This document shows, piece by piece, positions 23,833-34,802 of a stretch of DNA of 64,000 bases. The notes beneath the pieces are model-generated. The model had not been told where the DNA came from. It saw only the letters and a program-made list of their open reading frames with translations, and did not search any database. The DNA lies in NCBI GenBank assembly GCA_963682025.1, contig OY821518.1:142824529-142888528 (forward strand), given 5' to 3'. This DNA is from Cordilura impudica. Taxonomy: Eukaryota > Arthropoda > Insecta > Diptera > Scathophagidae. The translations under genes and the position numbers were made by a program. Every line of letters begins with the position of its first letter. Positions within the stretch are counted from its first letter, which is position 1.

Positions 23833-24289
23833 TAAATAACAAATTTTAAAAATTTATCATAATTAACTATTTTTCTAAACACCAATTTTTTACAGGTTTT
23901 TATGGTTTACATATCTACTACTTTTGAATGCAAGTATGCAGGGTTTATACATGTACTAAAAAAACAACTCTTAAAACCATACTATTTTTGCAACTCTAAA
24001 AATTTCAGAATTTTGTATAAATAAAATAAAATACCGATTTATTTTAATATGCGCTTATTATGGATATACATATACAGAATATATGAATATTATTTATAGT
24101 ATTTTGATATTGGCAACAGTAGTATGTATCTATTTGTAACATTTTGTGATGTTATAAAAATCGCAGAATATTGATATTGATTTTATATAGTTTCTTTTAT
24201 TAATTAATTAACTTAAATATTACACCAAAAAATATTGATATTGATGAATTTTTATATTATTAACACAACGACCACAAAAACAACATGTA

Positions 24290-24738
24290 CAGCTATGACA
24301 AAATACAAAATTTTGGAAAACAATATAGGAAAACGTCATATTTTTTTTTTACCTTTTCAGTGATTTCTCGGCACCTATGAAACCTATTGTCATGATTTAA
24401 AAACAGAAGTCTTCTCATGATGTTAGTGAATCATTCTCACTAAAAACGAGCGCCCTAGCTGTCCTATTGAGGGCGTTATCGTGACAAGGACACATATTCA
24501 AATCATATTTTCTCAGGACTTTTTTCACTTTTTCGCTCAATTCTCGGGACCAGATTAACCGGTTTAGACGATTTTAAATAGCAAACTTCTCAGGATGTTA
24601 GTGAATCATTTTTTACACGAACAAGCACCCTAGCTACCCGATTGAAGCCGTCATCGTGATTTCCACAGACGGACAGCCGGACAGACGGACAGAATGACAA
24701 ACTTATATATACCCTCTGCACACTGGAGTGGAGGGTAT
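24290..24738 (-). repeat. Terminal-hairpin repeat family, copy B
   Basis: Same content and orientation as 14880-15437 but lacking about 90 bp between the GTCCGTCTGTCCGGCTGTC block and GTCATTCTGTCCG. It ends in GTGGAGGGTATA. Confidence 0.75.
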
Positions 24739-24744
24739 AATAAA

Positions 24745-24855
24745 ATAAAAAGTTGCAATATGTTGCAATATCTATATGTAAAGATAAGATCTCATATTAA
24801 ATATCAAATTTGTTAAAATATGTAAATAAAGGAAGAATATATAATTGAATTGAAA
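24745..24855 (+). repeat. Short repeat R3, copy 1
   Basis: TTGCAATATCTATATGTAAAG...GATCTCATAT...AATAAAGGAAGAATATA recurs at about 32350-32475 (same strand) and about 51560-51690 (inverse). No termini or coding capacity identified. Confidence 0.65.
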
Positions 24856-24967
24856 AAATAATGCTAAACTACCTATTGTTAATAACAAAAATAAACTAAC
24901 CCATAAAAACAAAGTGTTTATTAAAACTCTTTCCTTATGCATATGAGTTGACTGACTGTGACTGAGT

Positions 24968-25501
24968 GACTGTCCGTGACTGTGTGTAACTATCTTAAAA
25001 TTAATCTTTGGCCACAACAAGTCTATGGACAAAGTTTCAGATCCATCGGATGAGGGGAAGTGGGGTTTTAATCTCTCCGTGACTGTGCGTGACTATGTCA
25101 AAGTTAATCTCTTTTCACAGCAAGTTTATCGACCAAGTTTTAGATCGATCGGATAAGGGAAAATGGGTTTTAAATCACTCCGTGACTGTGCGTGACTATG
25201 TCGAAGTTGATCTTTCTTTACAACAAGTATATCGACCAAGTTTCAGATCGGTCGGATGAGGTTAAAGGACATTTACATCACTCCGTGAGTGTGCGTGACT
25301 GTGCGTGACTAAGTCAAAGTTAATCTTTTTTTCACGGCAAGTGTATGGACCAAGTTTGAGATCGATCGGATGAGGGGAAATGACATTTAGATCACTCCGT
25401 GACTGTGCGTGACCACGCGTGACTACCCCAAAATTAATCTGTAGGCACGACAAGACTATGTGCCAAGTTTCAGATCAATTGGATAAGGGGGGATGGGGTC
25501 C
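24968..25501. repeat. Minisatellite, five units of 103-114 bp
   Basis: Units start with GTGACTGTGCGTGACT at about 24968, 25079, 25182, 25285 and 25399. Each contains a CAAGTTT.AGATCGATCGGAT core. Units 1 and 4 have extra copies of the inner GTGACTGTGC motif. Followed by (GACA)n at 25511-25528. The two minus-strand frames across it are repeat artefacts. Confidence 0.85.
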
Positions 25502-25529
25502 ACCCATGGCAGACAGACAGACAGACAGA

Positions 25530-26440
25530 GAGTATGAGTTAAAAGAAAGAGTTTAAAAAACAATGTAAATTTGCCGAAAAAAATGTTATGTATTAATTAA
25601 TTTAAAGAAAACACAACAATAACTTTTGAGGTTGTATTTTTTGTGTGTAATATTTACATATGCATACATACATATATTAAATAATAAAATAATATACATA
25701 TATATATTCTATATATGTATACCCATAATTACCGCATGTTAGAAATAAATCGGTATATTATTTTATTTATATAAAATTCTGCAATATTTTGTTTTAGGGA
25801 AAATACATTTCTTTTGCATTAACAAACAGAGTGTCACTTCATTTTGCTCAGTGTGACTATGCCACAGTGGATGGCGCCACAAGTTTTGTTCTAATTAGCT
25901 TTGCAATAGTTATTTCTATTTTAACATGAATGTTAACATTTTCAATTAGATATCAAACACAACAATGTTAAAAGTATACACAGAGCTGAATAAAAAAGAA
26001 GAAATGTGTTTTTTGCTTTCAAAACAGTTCTACATAGTTATATAAAATTATTATTCTGCTTTACCTACAAAATATCTGATTGCGATTACATATAATTTTT
26101 AAAAATTGTTTATAATTTTAATAATTACTAAAGCATTATTATTCACATAAATGCAAAATTGCACCTTTTAAATTTTCCATTTAAATTTAAGAAGATATCA
26201 ATTGTAAAAACTGGAATTCAGATTTCCAATTAAAAATTAGAAAATATCAATTAAATTTCAGAAAATCATATTAAAACGACGGAAGTAATAACTTGAAATT
26301 TAGAAGACATCAATTGAATTTTAAAAATATAAATTTTATTCTTTAAACACAAATTGAAAGTCAAAAAACACCAAATATGTTTAAATTTAAAAATGTTTAC
26401 TTTTTTAATAATTTATTATTTTAAGCTAATTGGGCCTAAC
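25530..26440. other. AT-rich spacer, no gene seen
   Basis: Short TA-rich runs around 25660-25720 and no open frame of note. Nothing else recognised. Confidence 0.55.
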
Positions 26441-27780
26441 TTCGTAAATGTAAAATAAAACTCAGTTTTATCACATATTTCCCCGTCGTTTCGTAACTTT
26501 TTTGGTTACTTTTTCAAGGGTCGTCTATTTAAATAAAATAAAATAAAAACACAACATTAACACACAATAATAATTGCACAAATATGAACAATAAAAACTT
26601 ACAATAATAAGAATTTTAAACTTTATCACATTACAACATTATTAATATAAATCACAGCAAACATAAAAACACAAAATTGTATAATTACAAACATAAAACA
26701 CAAATTTGTATAATTACATTTAGCTTAAAATTAATATCACAGAATGTTTCTAAACTATTGCGACTCTGTAACTAGTACTAATATTTTGGGTGTCCTCTTT
26801 GTGGTTCATGGTTGTATTTATATTCTTTTGAATTCGTAAGCTTTCAATTGTGTACCGCTTTTTTTCTATTTTTTCTCCATCCAGTATTTTCGTGTTGTTG
26901 AAATTTATTTTGTGTCCAGTTGTAATTACATGTTTTGACAACGCTGTGCTTTCTCTATCTTTTATGATGTCCATTTGATGTTCTCCTAATCTCTTTTCTA
27001 ATGTTCTTTTAGTTGTTCCTATATAAATAAGATCACAGCTGTTGTTTTGATCACCCTCACACTTGACTTCGTATACAACATTACTTTTTTGTAGCTTTTC
27101 TATTGGAGTTTTTGTTTTTGAAAAAATTGTATTTATTGTTGTGTGTGGTTTGTATGCAAATCTGATGTTTTTTGTTTCCATTGTTGTTCTAATACTTTTA
27201 GTATCTGTCAAACCCGGGATAAATTGTACACTGTAAAAACTCTTTGTGTCTTTTTCTTTAATGTTTTGATGTTCAAGATTAGAGTTGTGGTTTAATAGTT
27301 TTTGTGTATCATTTAAAATAGTACTTGTAATTTTCCTCGGGAAGCTGTTGTTTATTAATATTTTGGTGATTTTTTGTATATTATTTGTGTGATATTTTTT
27401 GTCGCTAATATTTAGTACTCTATAAATAAGGTTTTTTGCGGTGTTTATTATTTGATTTTTCGGCTGAGTTGCGTTATAATTCATTATTCTGCCTGAACAC
27501 GTTTCTTTGGTGTACCAATCAAAAGAAATATTGTCGGTAGTTCGTCGGAGATTCATGTCCAAATATGCGATTTCCCCTTTTGATTCAATTTCAACAGTAA
27601 ATTGAATTTTTGGATGTTGAAGGTTTAAAGTTTTTAAGATTTCATCTTTTTCGTCTAATCTGATACGGCTAGAATATCATCTACATATTTCGATATGTGT
27701 TTTATGTGAATACTTTTATTTTCTAATTCTGTAAGTACATTTAAAAAAAGTATTGCCATTCAGGAGACATTAATAGCATT
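26440..27780 (-). mobile_element. Penelope-like retroelement, 5'-truncated
   Basis: The minus strand encodes the RT active-site box SKYVDDILAV (about 27700-27670), a frameshift near 27655, then the C-terminal part of the polyprotein with a GIY-YIG endonuclease. A ~300-bp AT-rich 3' region follows to about 26440. The upstream RT fingers and palm are missing. A weaker match to the 3' region lies at 50170-50430. Confidence 0.85.
26750..27562 (-). pseudogene. Penelope RT C-terminus with GIY-YIG endonuclease
   Basis: 270 residues stay open from an internal methionine; homologous sequence continues upstream in the same frame (KGEIAYLDMNLRR) before the frameshift. The GIY-YIG module is seen as VVYEVKC...LIYIGTTKRTLEKRLGEH with a downstream conserved SKHVITTGH block. 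The endonuclease nicks target DNA so that the RT can prime, the mechanism known for Penelope elements. Because the N-terminal RT is lost, the protein cannot be active alone. Confidence 0.85.
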
Positions 27781-28300
27781 TCAGGATAAGAAAACATTAA
27801 TTTAAATCAGTGGTGTTCAAAAATAAAAATGTAGTTGTGTTGGTGAGAAAAAGAGAATTGCACTGTAAGAAATATTCAATTTATTTTTTTTTATTGAAAA
27901 TATGAAACTGTTAATGTTTTGTGTAAAATTGTTTTAAAGAAATAAAAATTATACATAAATTCAATTTTTTAAAGGAAAAAAATAAATAGATATATACATT
28001 AGGCTTTTTTTCATTGTATAAAAAGCAAGAGGTTGTAGATTTTTTTAAACAATATTAATGATTTAATTGGAATTAAATATTAATAAAATATTATTAATAT
28101 GTTAAAAAAAATTATTTTTGGAACAAAAAAATACATGCGAGAGGAATGAATGAATGAAGAGCGAACGAACTCGAATTTTTAAAAAATTTCAACTTTTATA
28201 TTAAATAAATACGTTTTTTAATAATTCTGACAGTTCGAATCTAACTCTCTTTACGAACGGTTGTGTAAAAAATCAAAGCGCTTAGAGTACAACTATTTAA
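27781..28300. other. AT-rich spacer
   Basis: Poly-A/T-rich sequence without gene or repeat signature. The 5' UTR of non-LTR copy 2 begins somewhere in or just after it; I cannot place that border because no second full-length 5' end is available. Confidence 0.45.
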
Positions 28301-28407
28301 AATTAAAAACAAGTGTTTATTTTTGTTTTTGCAATTGCCTATTCTTGATCTCATTTGAACTCACGTGGTAGACAATCCAGCTTTAAAACAGGAATAAAAA
28401 TTTTGCG

Positions 28408-29571
28408 ATGGCCCGAGGGGCCAAATCTTCATCAAAAAGAAAGCTTGTGAATAAGAAGATGACAAAACTTCCTCCGGGTTTTGTTAACCCGAACATGGCG
28501 TCAACTTCAAGCAACAGATTTAGCCTGCTTGCTGGCCTCAATGATATGGACGTAACTCCCGTATCAAATATTAACGATGTTAAGGAACACAAACCTCCAC
28601 CCATTGTTGTAGAAGCTAACGCTTCATTTACAGAAATACAAAAGCTGCTTGGTAAGGATTGCATTTACAAACGTACTTCAATTGGTACCAAAATTTTTGC
28701 TCCTAGTAATAAAATGTACGAATGCTACAAGCAAATACTTAAAGAGAATAAGATGGAGTTTCATTCTTATGGCTCCAAAGAAAATAGGTTATACACCACC
28801 TTTTTACACGGTTTACCCCGCATAAGCTCTGAGGAAATCTCCAAGGAGCTAAAAAACTACAACCTATCCCCCTCTTCCGTAACTGAAATAGTCACCAAAT
28901 TCAGTTCAAACAATAATGCAGTTTATAAAGTTCAATTTGTTCGTAAAAATTTTAATCCAACTGCTTTAAAAAATGTACGAACAATTTCTAATATAATTTC
29001 TTGGAAAAAATATAAATCGAAATCCAAGAACAAGCCAACTCAATGCTGGAACTGCTTGATGTATGGCCACGGCGGCGAACATTGCCATCGAAGTGCTGCG
29101 TGTATGATATGTGCAGAACAACATCATACAAGTGTGTGTCCGTTTAACACAAATGAAAAAAGACCAGCTGTTTTTACATGCTTTAATTGCAAAAAACAAG
29201 GAAAAGAAAGAACTGATCACTCTGCAAACGATATCAACTGTCCGTTACGTTCTCTCTATTTGGAAACTAGAACAAGAGTTACTTCTAAAAGTCCGAATAA
29301 AAGCAGACAACAACAAAATAACTCATTTCAATTTAATATGGGAGATTTTCCTAACTTAAGAAACAACAACACAAATTGTAACAATAACATCAATAATAAC
29401 AGCAAAGCTACATATGCTAATCAGCTGAAAACAAACAACGATTTATTTAGCATTGATGAGCTTTTTGATATTTTCACTACAGCTATGGATGATTTGCATA
29501 GGTGCACTTCAAAAGTACAACAAATCAAAGTTGTAATGTCAATGGTAAAATACGCCCATGGATTATACTAA
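28408..29571 (+). CDS. Non-LTR ORF1 protein (gag-like), intact
   Basis: 387 residues. The basic N-terminus (MARGAKSSSKRK) suggests RNA binding or nuclear targeting. A PRE_C2HC-like region spans about 127-200. Three Cys/His knuckles lie at about 213-226, 232-244 and 258-278. An asparagine-rich stretch (about 310-330) differs in length from copy 1. The protein should coat element RNA and assist target-primed reverse transcription. Its stop overlaps the ORF2 start by 14 nt (ATGGATTATACTAA), so ORF2 is probably made by reinitiation after ORF1 termination. Confidence 0.88.
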   Translation: MARGAKSSSKRKLVNKKMTKLPPGFVNPNMASTSSNRFSLLAGLNDMDVTPVSNINDVKEHKPPPIVVEANASFTEIQKLLGKDCIYKRTSIGTKIFAPSNKMYECYKQILKENKMEFHSYGSKENRLYTTFLHGLPRISSEEISKELKNYNLSPSSVTEIVTKFSSNNNAVYKVQFVRKNFNPTALKNVRTISNIISWKKYKSKSKNKPTQCWNCLMYGHGGEHCHRSAACMICAEQHHTSVCPFNTNEKRPAVFTCFNCKKQGKERTDHSANDINCPLRSLYLETRTRVTSKSPNKSRQQQNNSFQFNMGDFPNLRNNNTNCNNNINNNSKATYANQLKTNNDLFSIDELFDIFTTAMDDLHRCTSKVQQIKVVMSMVKYAHGLY

Positions 29572-32187
29572 TATTTTAAACGAATTCAAAATGCTTCACT
29601 TGAATGCTTATGGCATTTCAAACTTTTCTAAATTAAAACAATTTGAAATACTAATTGAAAGAGAAAATATTAAAATAGCGTCTTTGAATGAAACATTTTT
29701 TTCAGAAAATCATAGACCCTATTTTAAAAATTATTATTTATATAGAAGTGACAGAACAGATGCAAGAGGAGGAGGAGTAGCTCTGTTAATTCATAAATCT
29801 GTCGCTCATAAAAACCTCTTTATATCAAACACTTCATCAATCGAAAACATCTCAATTGAAGTTATTATAAATAATAGACCTATTGTTGTACCTTCGTTAT
29901 ATTCACCAAGATATACCCATAACTTCTGTGCTGATATCTTGAACCTAACACCTTCCACCAAAGAATACATAGTTTTTGGTGACCTAAATGCCAAACATTG
30001 CACTTGGAATTGCCGTTCAAATAATACTGCAGGAATCGCACTGAATAATCTACAGCAATCAAGCAATTTTTTTATACACTATCCTAATAGTCCAACCCTA
30101 TTCCCCCATCAACACAATCGCGAAGCATCCCCAGTCGATATTATTTTAAGCAATACCGCTTTAAATATAGACGTAAAGACAATTGATTACGAAATACCAT
30201 CAGACCATCGCCCCATTATGTGTACACTTAAAAGATCAGTGGCCTCGCAGGTTGACCTCAACTATTATGATTATAGTGCAACCAACTGGATCATTTATAT
30301 GAATTTTTTAGAAAATAAAATCACGTTAAATTCGGGTATATACAATACCAAGGCAGTAATTGACCAGGAAATACAAAAATTTATAAATGTAGTTTTTGAA
30401 GCAAGGGATGCGTCTACACCTAAAATAACTCAACAAAATAATTTCACATTACCAGAAAGTACTGTGAAATATATTAAACTAAGACGAAGCTTTAAAAGAA
30501 AAAGCCAACGATCTTCAAATATAGCCGAGCAAACTTTTTATAATCAATGTACTAAGTTTCTAAGTAACATGATTGATAAATGTATTCATTCGGAACGCAA
30601 TAAGAAATGGTGTCAATTATTATCCAATTTAAAACCAGGTGATAAATCATTTTGGAGATTAAGCAGGAACTTGCGAGGAAAAGGAAATCATCAAATCTCT
30701 CACCTTGAGGTTGGAAATACAAGGATAACATCTGATAAGGACAAGGCTGAAGTCCTGGCAAATACATTTGTCAAAGCAAATAACCTCACTTCGAATTACA
30801 ACCACTCAGCGGATATAGTAATAAATACAACAGTAAATAATTTTGAGAAGAAAAATCCCTGTTCTGAGTCAGCAATTTATACATCTCTAGAGGAAGTAAT
30901 GAATATTGTCTCATCAATAAAACCCTCAAAATCTCCTGGTTTTGACAATGTTCCCAACCTGCTCTTAAAGAAACTACCACTCAAAGCTCTAAAATTACTG
31001 GTTATAATATTTAACAGCTGCATCAAACTCAACTATTTCCCTAACCATTTCAAAAATGCTAAGGTTATAGCTATTAACAAACCTAGCAAGCCAAAAAATA
31101 ACCCAAACAGCTACAGACCTATTAGTTTATTAAGTAACTTAGGTAAAATATTTGAAAAAATACTACATTCTCGTCTTAGTGAATTTGTAACGACCAATTC
31201 TATTGTTGCTAAAGAACAATTTGGATTTAAAAAAGGGCATAGCACTACTCACCAAATAAACAGAATTAAAAATCAAATAATCAGCAATAAAAACAATAAA
31301 CGTTCAACGGGTCTAATATTGTTGGATATCGAAAAAGCGTTTGACACCGTTTGGCATAATGGTCTAGTATTTAAACTTCTTGATGCAAATATACAAAAAT
31401 ATTTATGCAAACTTATTTCTGATTTCATTCATCTCCAAAAACCATTACCACAGGGTTACCTCAAGGATCAGTCTTGTCGCCATTGCTTTACTCGATATAT
31501 ACATCCGATTTCAAAGTTCCGAAATATATGAAAGTTGCTTACTACGCAGATGATACTGCGTTAATTTCTTCAAACAAACTTACAAGTGCACTCCTGAAGA
31601 AAATGGAAAAGGGACTTGTTAATTGCAGTAAATATTTTCACAAATGGAAAATTAAAATTAATCCAAACAAGACCCAAGCAATTATTTTTCCGTTCAACAA
31701 ATCTCCCAAAAGACTGCCAAGACGTCATCTTCATATTGGAAATAATACCATAAATGTACTTAATCATGTCAAATATCTCGGAGTTGTCTTGGACAAAAAG
31801 CTTACTTTTAAACAACATATTATGGCTACGTGTCAAAAAGCTATAAAATCATTTAAAGCATTATGGCCACTACTAAATAGAAGGTCATTTCTAAACCACA
31901 AAAACAAAAATCCACTCTTCAAAAGTGTTATAAGGCCGATATTAACATATGCGTGTCCTATTTGGAGTGACGCTGCCAACTGCCACCTAAAACGCTTACA
32001 AATTATACAAAACAAATGTCTTAAAATGATAAATAAAAAGCCCTGGAGGTATCCTACAAATCTTCTTCATGAAGAAACAGGTTATGAAAAAATTATCGAT
32101 TTCATAACAAGGATTAACAATAATTACTTTGCCAAAATTGAAAATTCCTCTTACCCACTGATAAGAGAATGTAGAGAAATAACGTAA
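29558..32187 (+). pseudogene. Non-LTR ORF2 (APE endonuclease + RT), one deletion
   Basis: Open from 29558 to 31531 and again from 31474 to 32187 in another frame. Endonuclease motifs (SLNETFF, FGDLNAKH, SDHRPI) fill the first ~230 codons. RT motifs follow: SYRPISLLSNLGKIFEK, the first catalytic aspartate in LLDIEKAFDTVWH, and the YYADDTA box at about 31537. Relative to copy 1, 40 bp are missing near 31430 between DFIH and the next box, which breaks the frame between RT motifs. No RNase H. It ends ECREIT, followed by TAA at 32185-32187. Confidence 0.87.
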
Positions 32188-32349
32188 AATTAAAAAGAAA
32201 TCACCAAATTGAAAATCATAGAGGTCTATTATTTCTAATAAACCTTCTATAAGCATATAAATATTTTCAGATAGTATTTGAATTTATTAAATCATATAAA
32301 GGTTTTTTTCCTCCCATTTTCCTTTAAAAATCATTAAAAAATAAAATAA

Positions 32350-32475
32350 AAACTATTTAATGTCTTTAGATCCTATATATTATTTGTTGCAATATCTATA
32401 TGTAAAGATAAGATCTCATATGTAAATAATCAAATTTGTTAAAATATGTAAATAAAGGAAGAATATATAATTGAA
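32350..32475 (+). repeat. Short repeat R3, copy 2
   Basis: Directly follows the 3' end of non-LTR copy 2: TTGTTGCAATATCTATATG...GATCTCATATGTAAAT...AATAAAGGAAGAATATATA, as at 24745 and inverted at 51560-51690. Confidence 0.65.
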
Positions 32476-32504
32476 AAAAAAAATTAATAATTCTGATTAA
32501 GATT

Positions 32505-33480
32505 TTTATAAATCTTGTATTATAAATTTTTCAATATTTATGTTTTCGTTAAAATTGCGTATTAATAAAACATTTTTTAAATTTATAGAACTTAATGCAT
32601 TACGTTGTTTAGAACAAATAAATTTTAAATCTGAAAATTTTTTTTCAAAAATGTAGGTTGCTGGGAAAAACGATAACAGTTTTAGTGAAATTGTTTTTAG
32701 TTCAGGATATATGGCGGGATCTAAATTTTTCCAAAAATCTATAATTTCCGTTCTGCTTGGTGCTTACACTTTAGTTCGAAGTATTATCAGTTCTACTTGT
32801 ACTTGATACTTATAGTTGGTAACTTCACATGAAAACGGATTCTCGAAGAGATGCATGCAGTAATGGTTTTATATTTTGAAGATCTTTAAACCTATCCTCA
32901 AAATTATAGAGTTATTATTATTATTGGGTTTCAACTAAATGTTCAAATTTTGTAAAGTTATTTTTATTGCCACATATTTGTAAAGTTTTTGGAAAATTTG
33001 AAAAATCGTCGGACTGGATTTGAAGTAGTAGCAAATATAATTTAGTTTTAAAATTTAAATGAGTTTTATACACTTCATATAAATTTTTCCCTTTCCTTGA
33101 AGTTCTAAATTGAATTCATTAAGCAATGAAGTTATGTCTGCTAAAAACGCAAGACCTAAAAAAATTCATCGTCTTTTAATAAATAATACTCTTCCATGTT
33201 GTCAGTTTCTAAAAACTCTGTAGTTTCTTCTCTTAGATCAAAAAGCCTATTAAGGCAATAACCACGGCTCAACCATCGGACTTCGGTAAACATTTCTAAG
33301 TCACTATGGGAAGCATTCTTATTTTTCATAAATTCTTAAAATTTCCTGTAGGTAAGTGAGTGATGTCCACCGCGTATCTTGTTAATGATTTGTTCTGCAG
33401 TTTTCATGGCAGAGGACTCAGATAGGAATTTGGACGCGAGGGCGGCTTGATGGATAATGCAGTGAAATTTTGAATATACG
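32505..33480 (-). pseudogene. hAT-1-related transposase, C-terminal half, decayed
   Basis: On the minus strand the start of the preserved part reads KFHCIIHQAALASKF (about 33475-33430), then MKTAEQIINKIRGGHHSLT and a tail with FSDLKFICSKQRN.LSS..LKN (about 32620-32560). These align with residues 260-300 and 535-570 of the intact transposase at 8801-10528. Stops and frameshifts lie throughout, and the sequence is clearly more diverged than the Jockey copies are from each other, so it is an older or sister family. The N-terminal half and the TIRs were not found. Confidence 0.8.
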
Positions 33481-33496
33481 TACACAACGATTTTAC

Positions 33497-34050
33497 AATT
33501 GCAGTGTGATGTGAGATAGGGGGGTTATCAACCAAAAATTGTTCGAATTAGTCGAATCCATCGCCATTAACTTTTGTGCTCACACATCTGACTGCAATCT
33601 CATTTTTAAAATGTTCTCGAAGCGTGAACTTGAAAAAATTTGTTTACTTCTCTCTCTTATTTTTTTTTAAATAGAGTTACCGAGTTTATTATACAGGCAC
33701 ATGTTTGAGGGAAAATGTTTACATTTATTATTATTAGTTTTATTTTAATAATATTTAATAATATTTATGCTCTATAATTAACAAACTTGCGTTTTTATAT
33801 GCGCATTTCAAGAAATAAATCATAATAATAGATTTAACAAGTTAAAACTTCAATTACAATTTTGCAGAATCCAGTAAATTTGCATTAAATTTATAACAGG
33901 GTAACATTAATCATCGTTAATGGGAGCCATTACTCGCACGAAAAATTTTGTGCCATTAGTGTGACCACTGCGGAAAATGTGTGTATTAGTAAAACAATGT
34001 GAGTGTATTGAGTTTTTCGAACTTGCAGTGTGATGTGTGATAGGGGGGTT
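33497..34050. repeat. Direct repeat GCAGTGTGATGTG.GATAGGGGGGTTA flanking 500 bp
   Basis: The ~26-bp sequence occurs at about 33497-33523 and again at about 34025-34051 with one mismatch. This could be a long target duplication or the scar of a rearrangement. The ~500 bp between holds no gene or termini I recognise. Confidence 0.5.
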
Positions 34051-34156
34051 AGCTGCAAACACAACAGCGGCCGCAACTATGCCCGCAGCAATATCAACAT
34101 CCTCATAAATAAGTATTTATAGTTTTAATTTTAAAGTTTTTGTAATTTGTATTTGC

Positions 34157-34255
34157 AGCCACAAGTGCTGACATCAACCTGAAAAATTTTTTTCTCATTA
34201 AACAAGGAAAATCGCGGCCACAAGTGCTACAATCAACCTGAAATTTTTTTTCCAA
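34157..34255. repeat. Short tandem duplication, about 55-bp units
   Basis: GCCACAAGTGCTGACATCAACCTG and GCCACAAGTGCTACAATCAACCTG lie about 57 bp apart, each followed by AAAATTTTTTT. Confidence 0.6.
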
Positions 34256-34387
34256 TATATATAATATTCTTTTTTTTAATGATAAAATAATATTAATTAG
34301 TTGCTTATTTCAAAATTAATTTTTTTGTAAACTTGTTTTTTGTTTTGAGAAGAATTAAGTCGTTATAAGCGACCATACTTTAATATA

Positions 34388-34802
34388 TGTGATCCAATGA
34401 CCGAAGTGTGACCTTGCGCCTTAGCGAGAACAAACGATAAATAAAACCCAACGTAGATTATGTTTTAACAATATTTAATGAGTTGACATTTAACATATAC
34501 AATTGATGTGGTGTGATGGGTGTATATATTTATGGTGGGTTGTTGTTGGTGTTTATTCTCTGACAGATAAAGTGGTTAAAGTAAAAATTTACAAAATATG
34601 AAATTAACTTACGTGGTTTCTTGCTAAGTGTCTTGGCGCAAAGTGATTTTAAAAATGGCCCTTTACCTATTTATATTTGCACCAACACGCTTTTGCAAAC
34701 CGCCTTTTCTTTATGTAAAACTAAATTACAGCTGAATAACAAATACATTCAAAACTAGACATTAATTGCCATCTCTATGACAAGGTTACCGTGTCGCCGA
34801 CA
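34388..34802 (-). repeat. BEL/Pao 3' LTR
   Basis: Identical in length to the LTR at 40187-40601. The pol frame runs about 28 nt into it before stopping at 34775. Confidence 0.94.

Larger units (their letters stand above)
16469..24738 (+). repeat. Duplicated block, copy B
   Basis: Collinear with copy A (8588-15437) after removal of nested insertions at 18674-22048. It starts in the last ~235 bp of the Jockey-like element without the hAT and ends at GTGGAGGGTATA. It keeps three minisatellite units and the right end of hAT-2, both reduced in copy A. Confidence 0.88.
28300..32345 (+). mobile_element. Jockey-like non-LTR retrotransposon, copy 2 (longest)
   Basis: Carries a GC-richer 5' leader, complete ORF1, an ORF2 with one internal deletion, and a 3' UTR ending AATCATTAAAAAATAAAATAAA. 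The last part of the leader (ACTCACGTGGTAGACAATCC) precedes the ORF1 ATG. Left border approximate. Differs from copy 1 by scattered substitutions, and the two share no disabling mutation in the RT. Confidence 0.88.

Noticed and set aside
24772..25453. Two minus-strand frames across the GTGACTGTGC array
   Set aside because: They follow the repeat period and change with unit length; peptide composition is that of a translated minisatellite.
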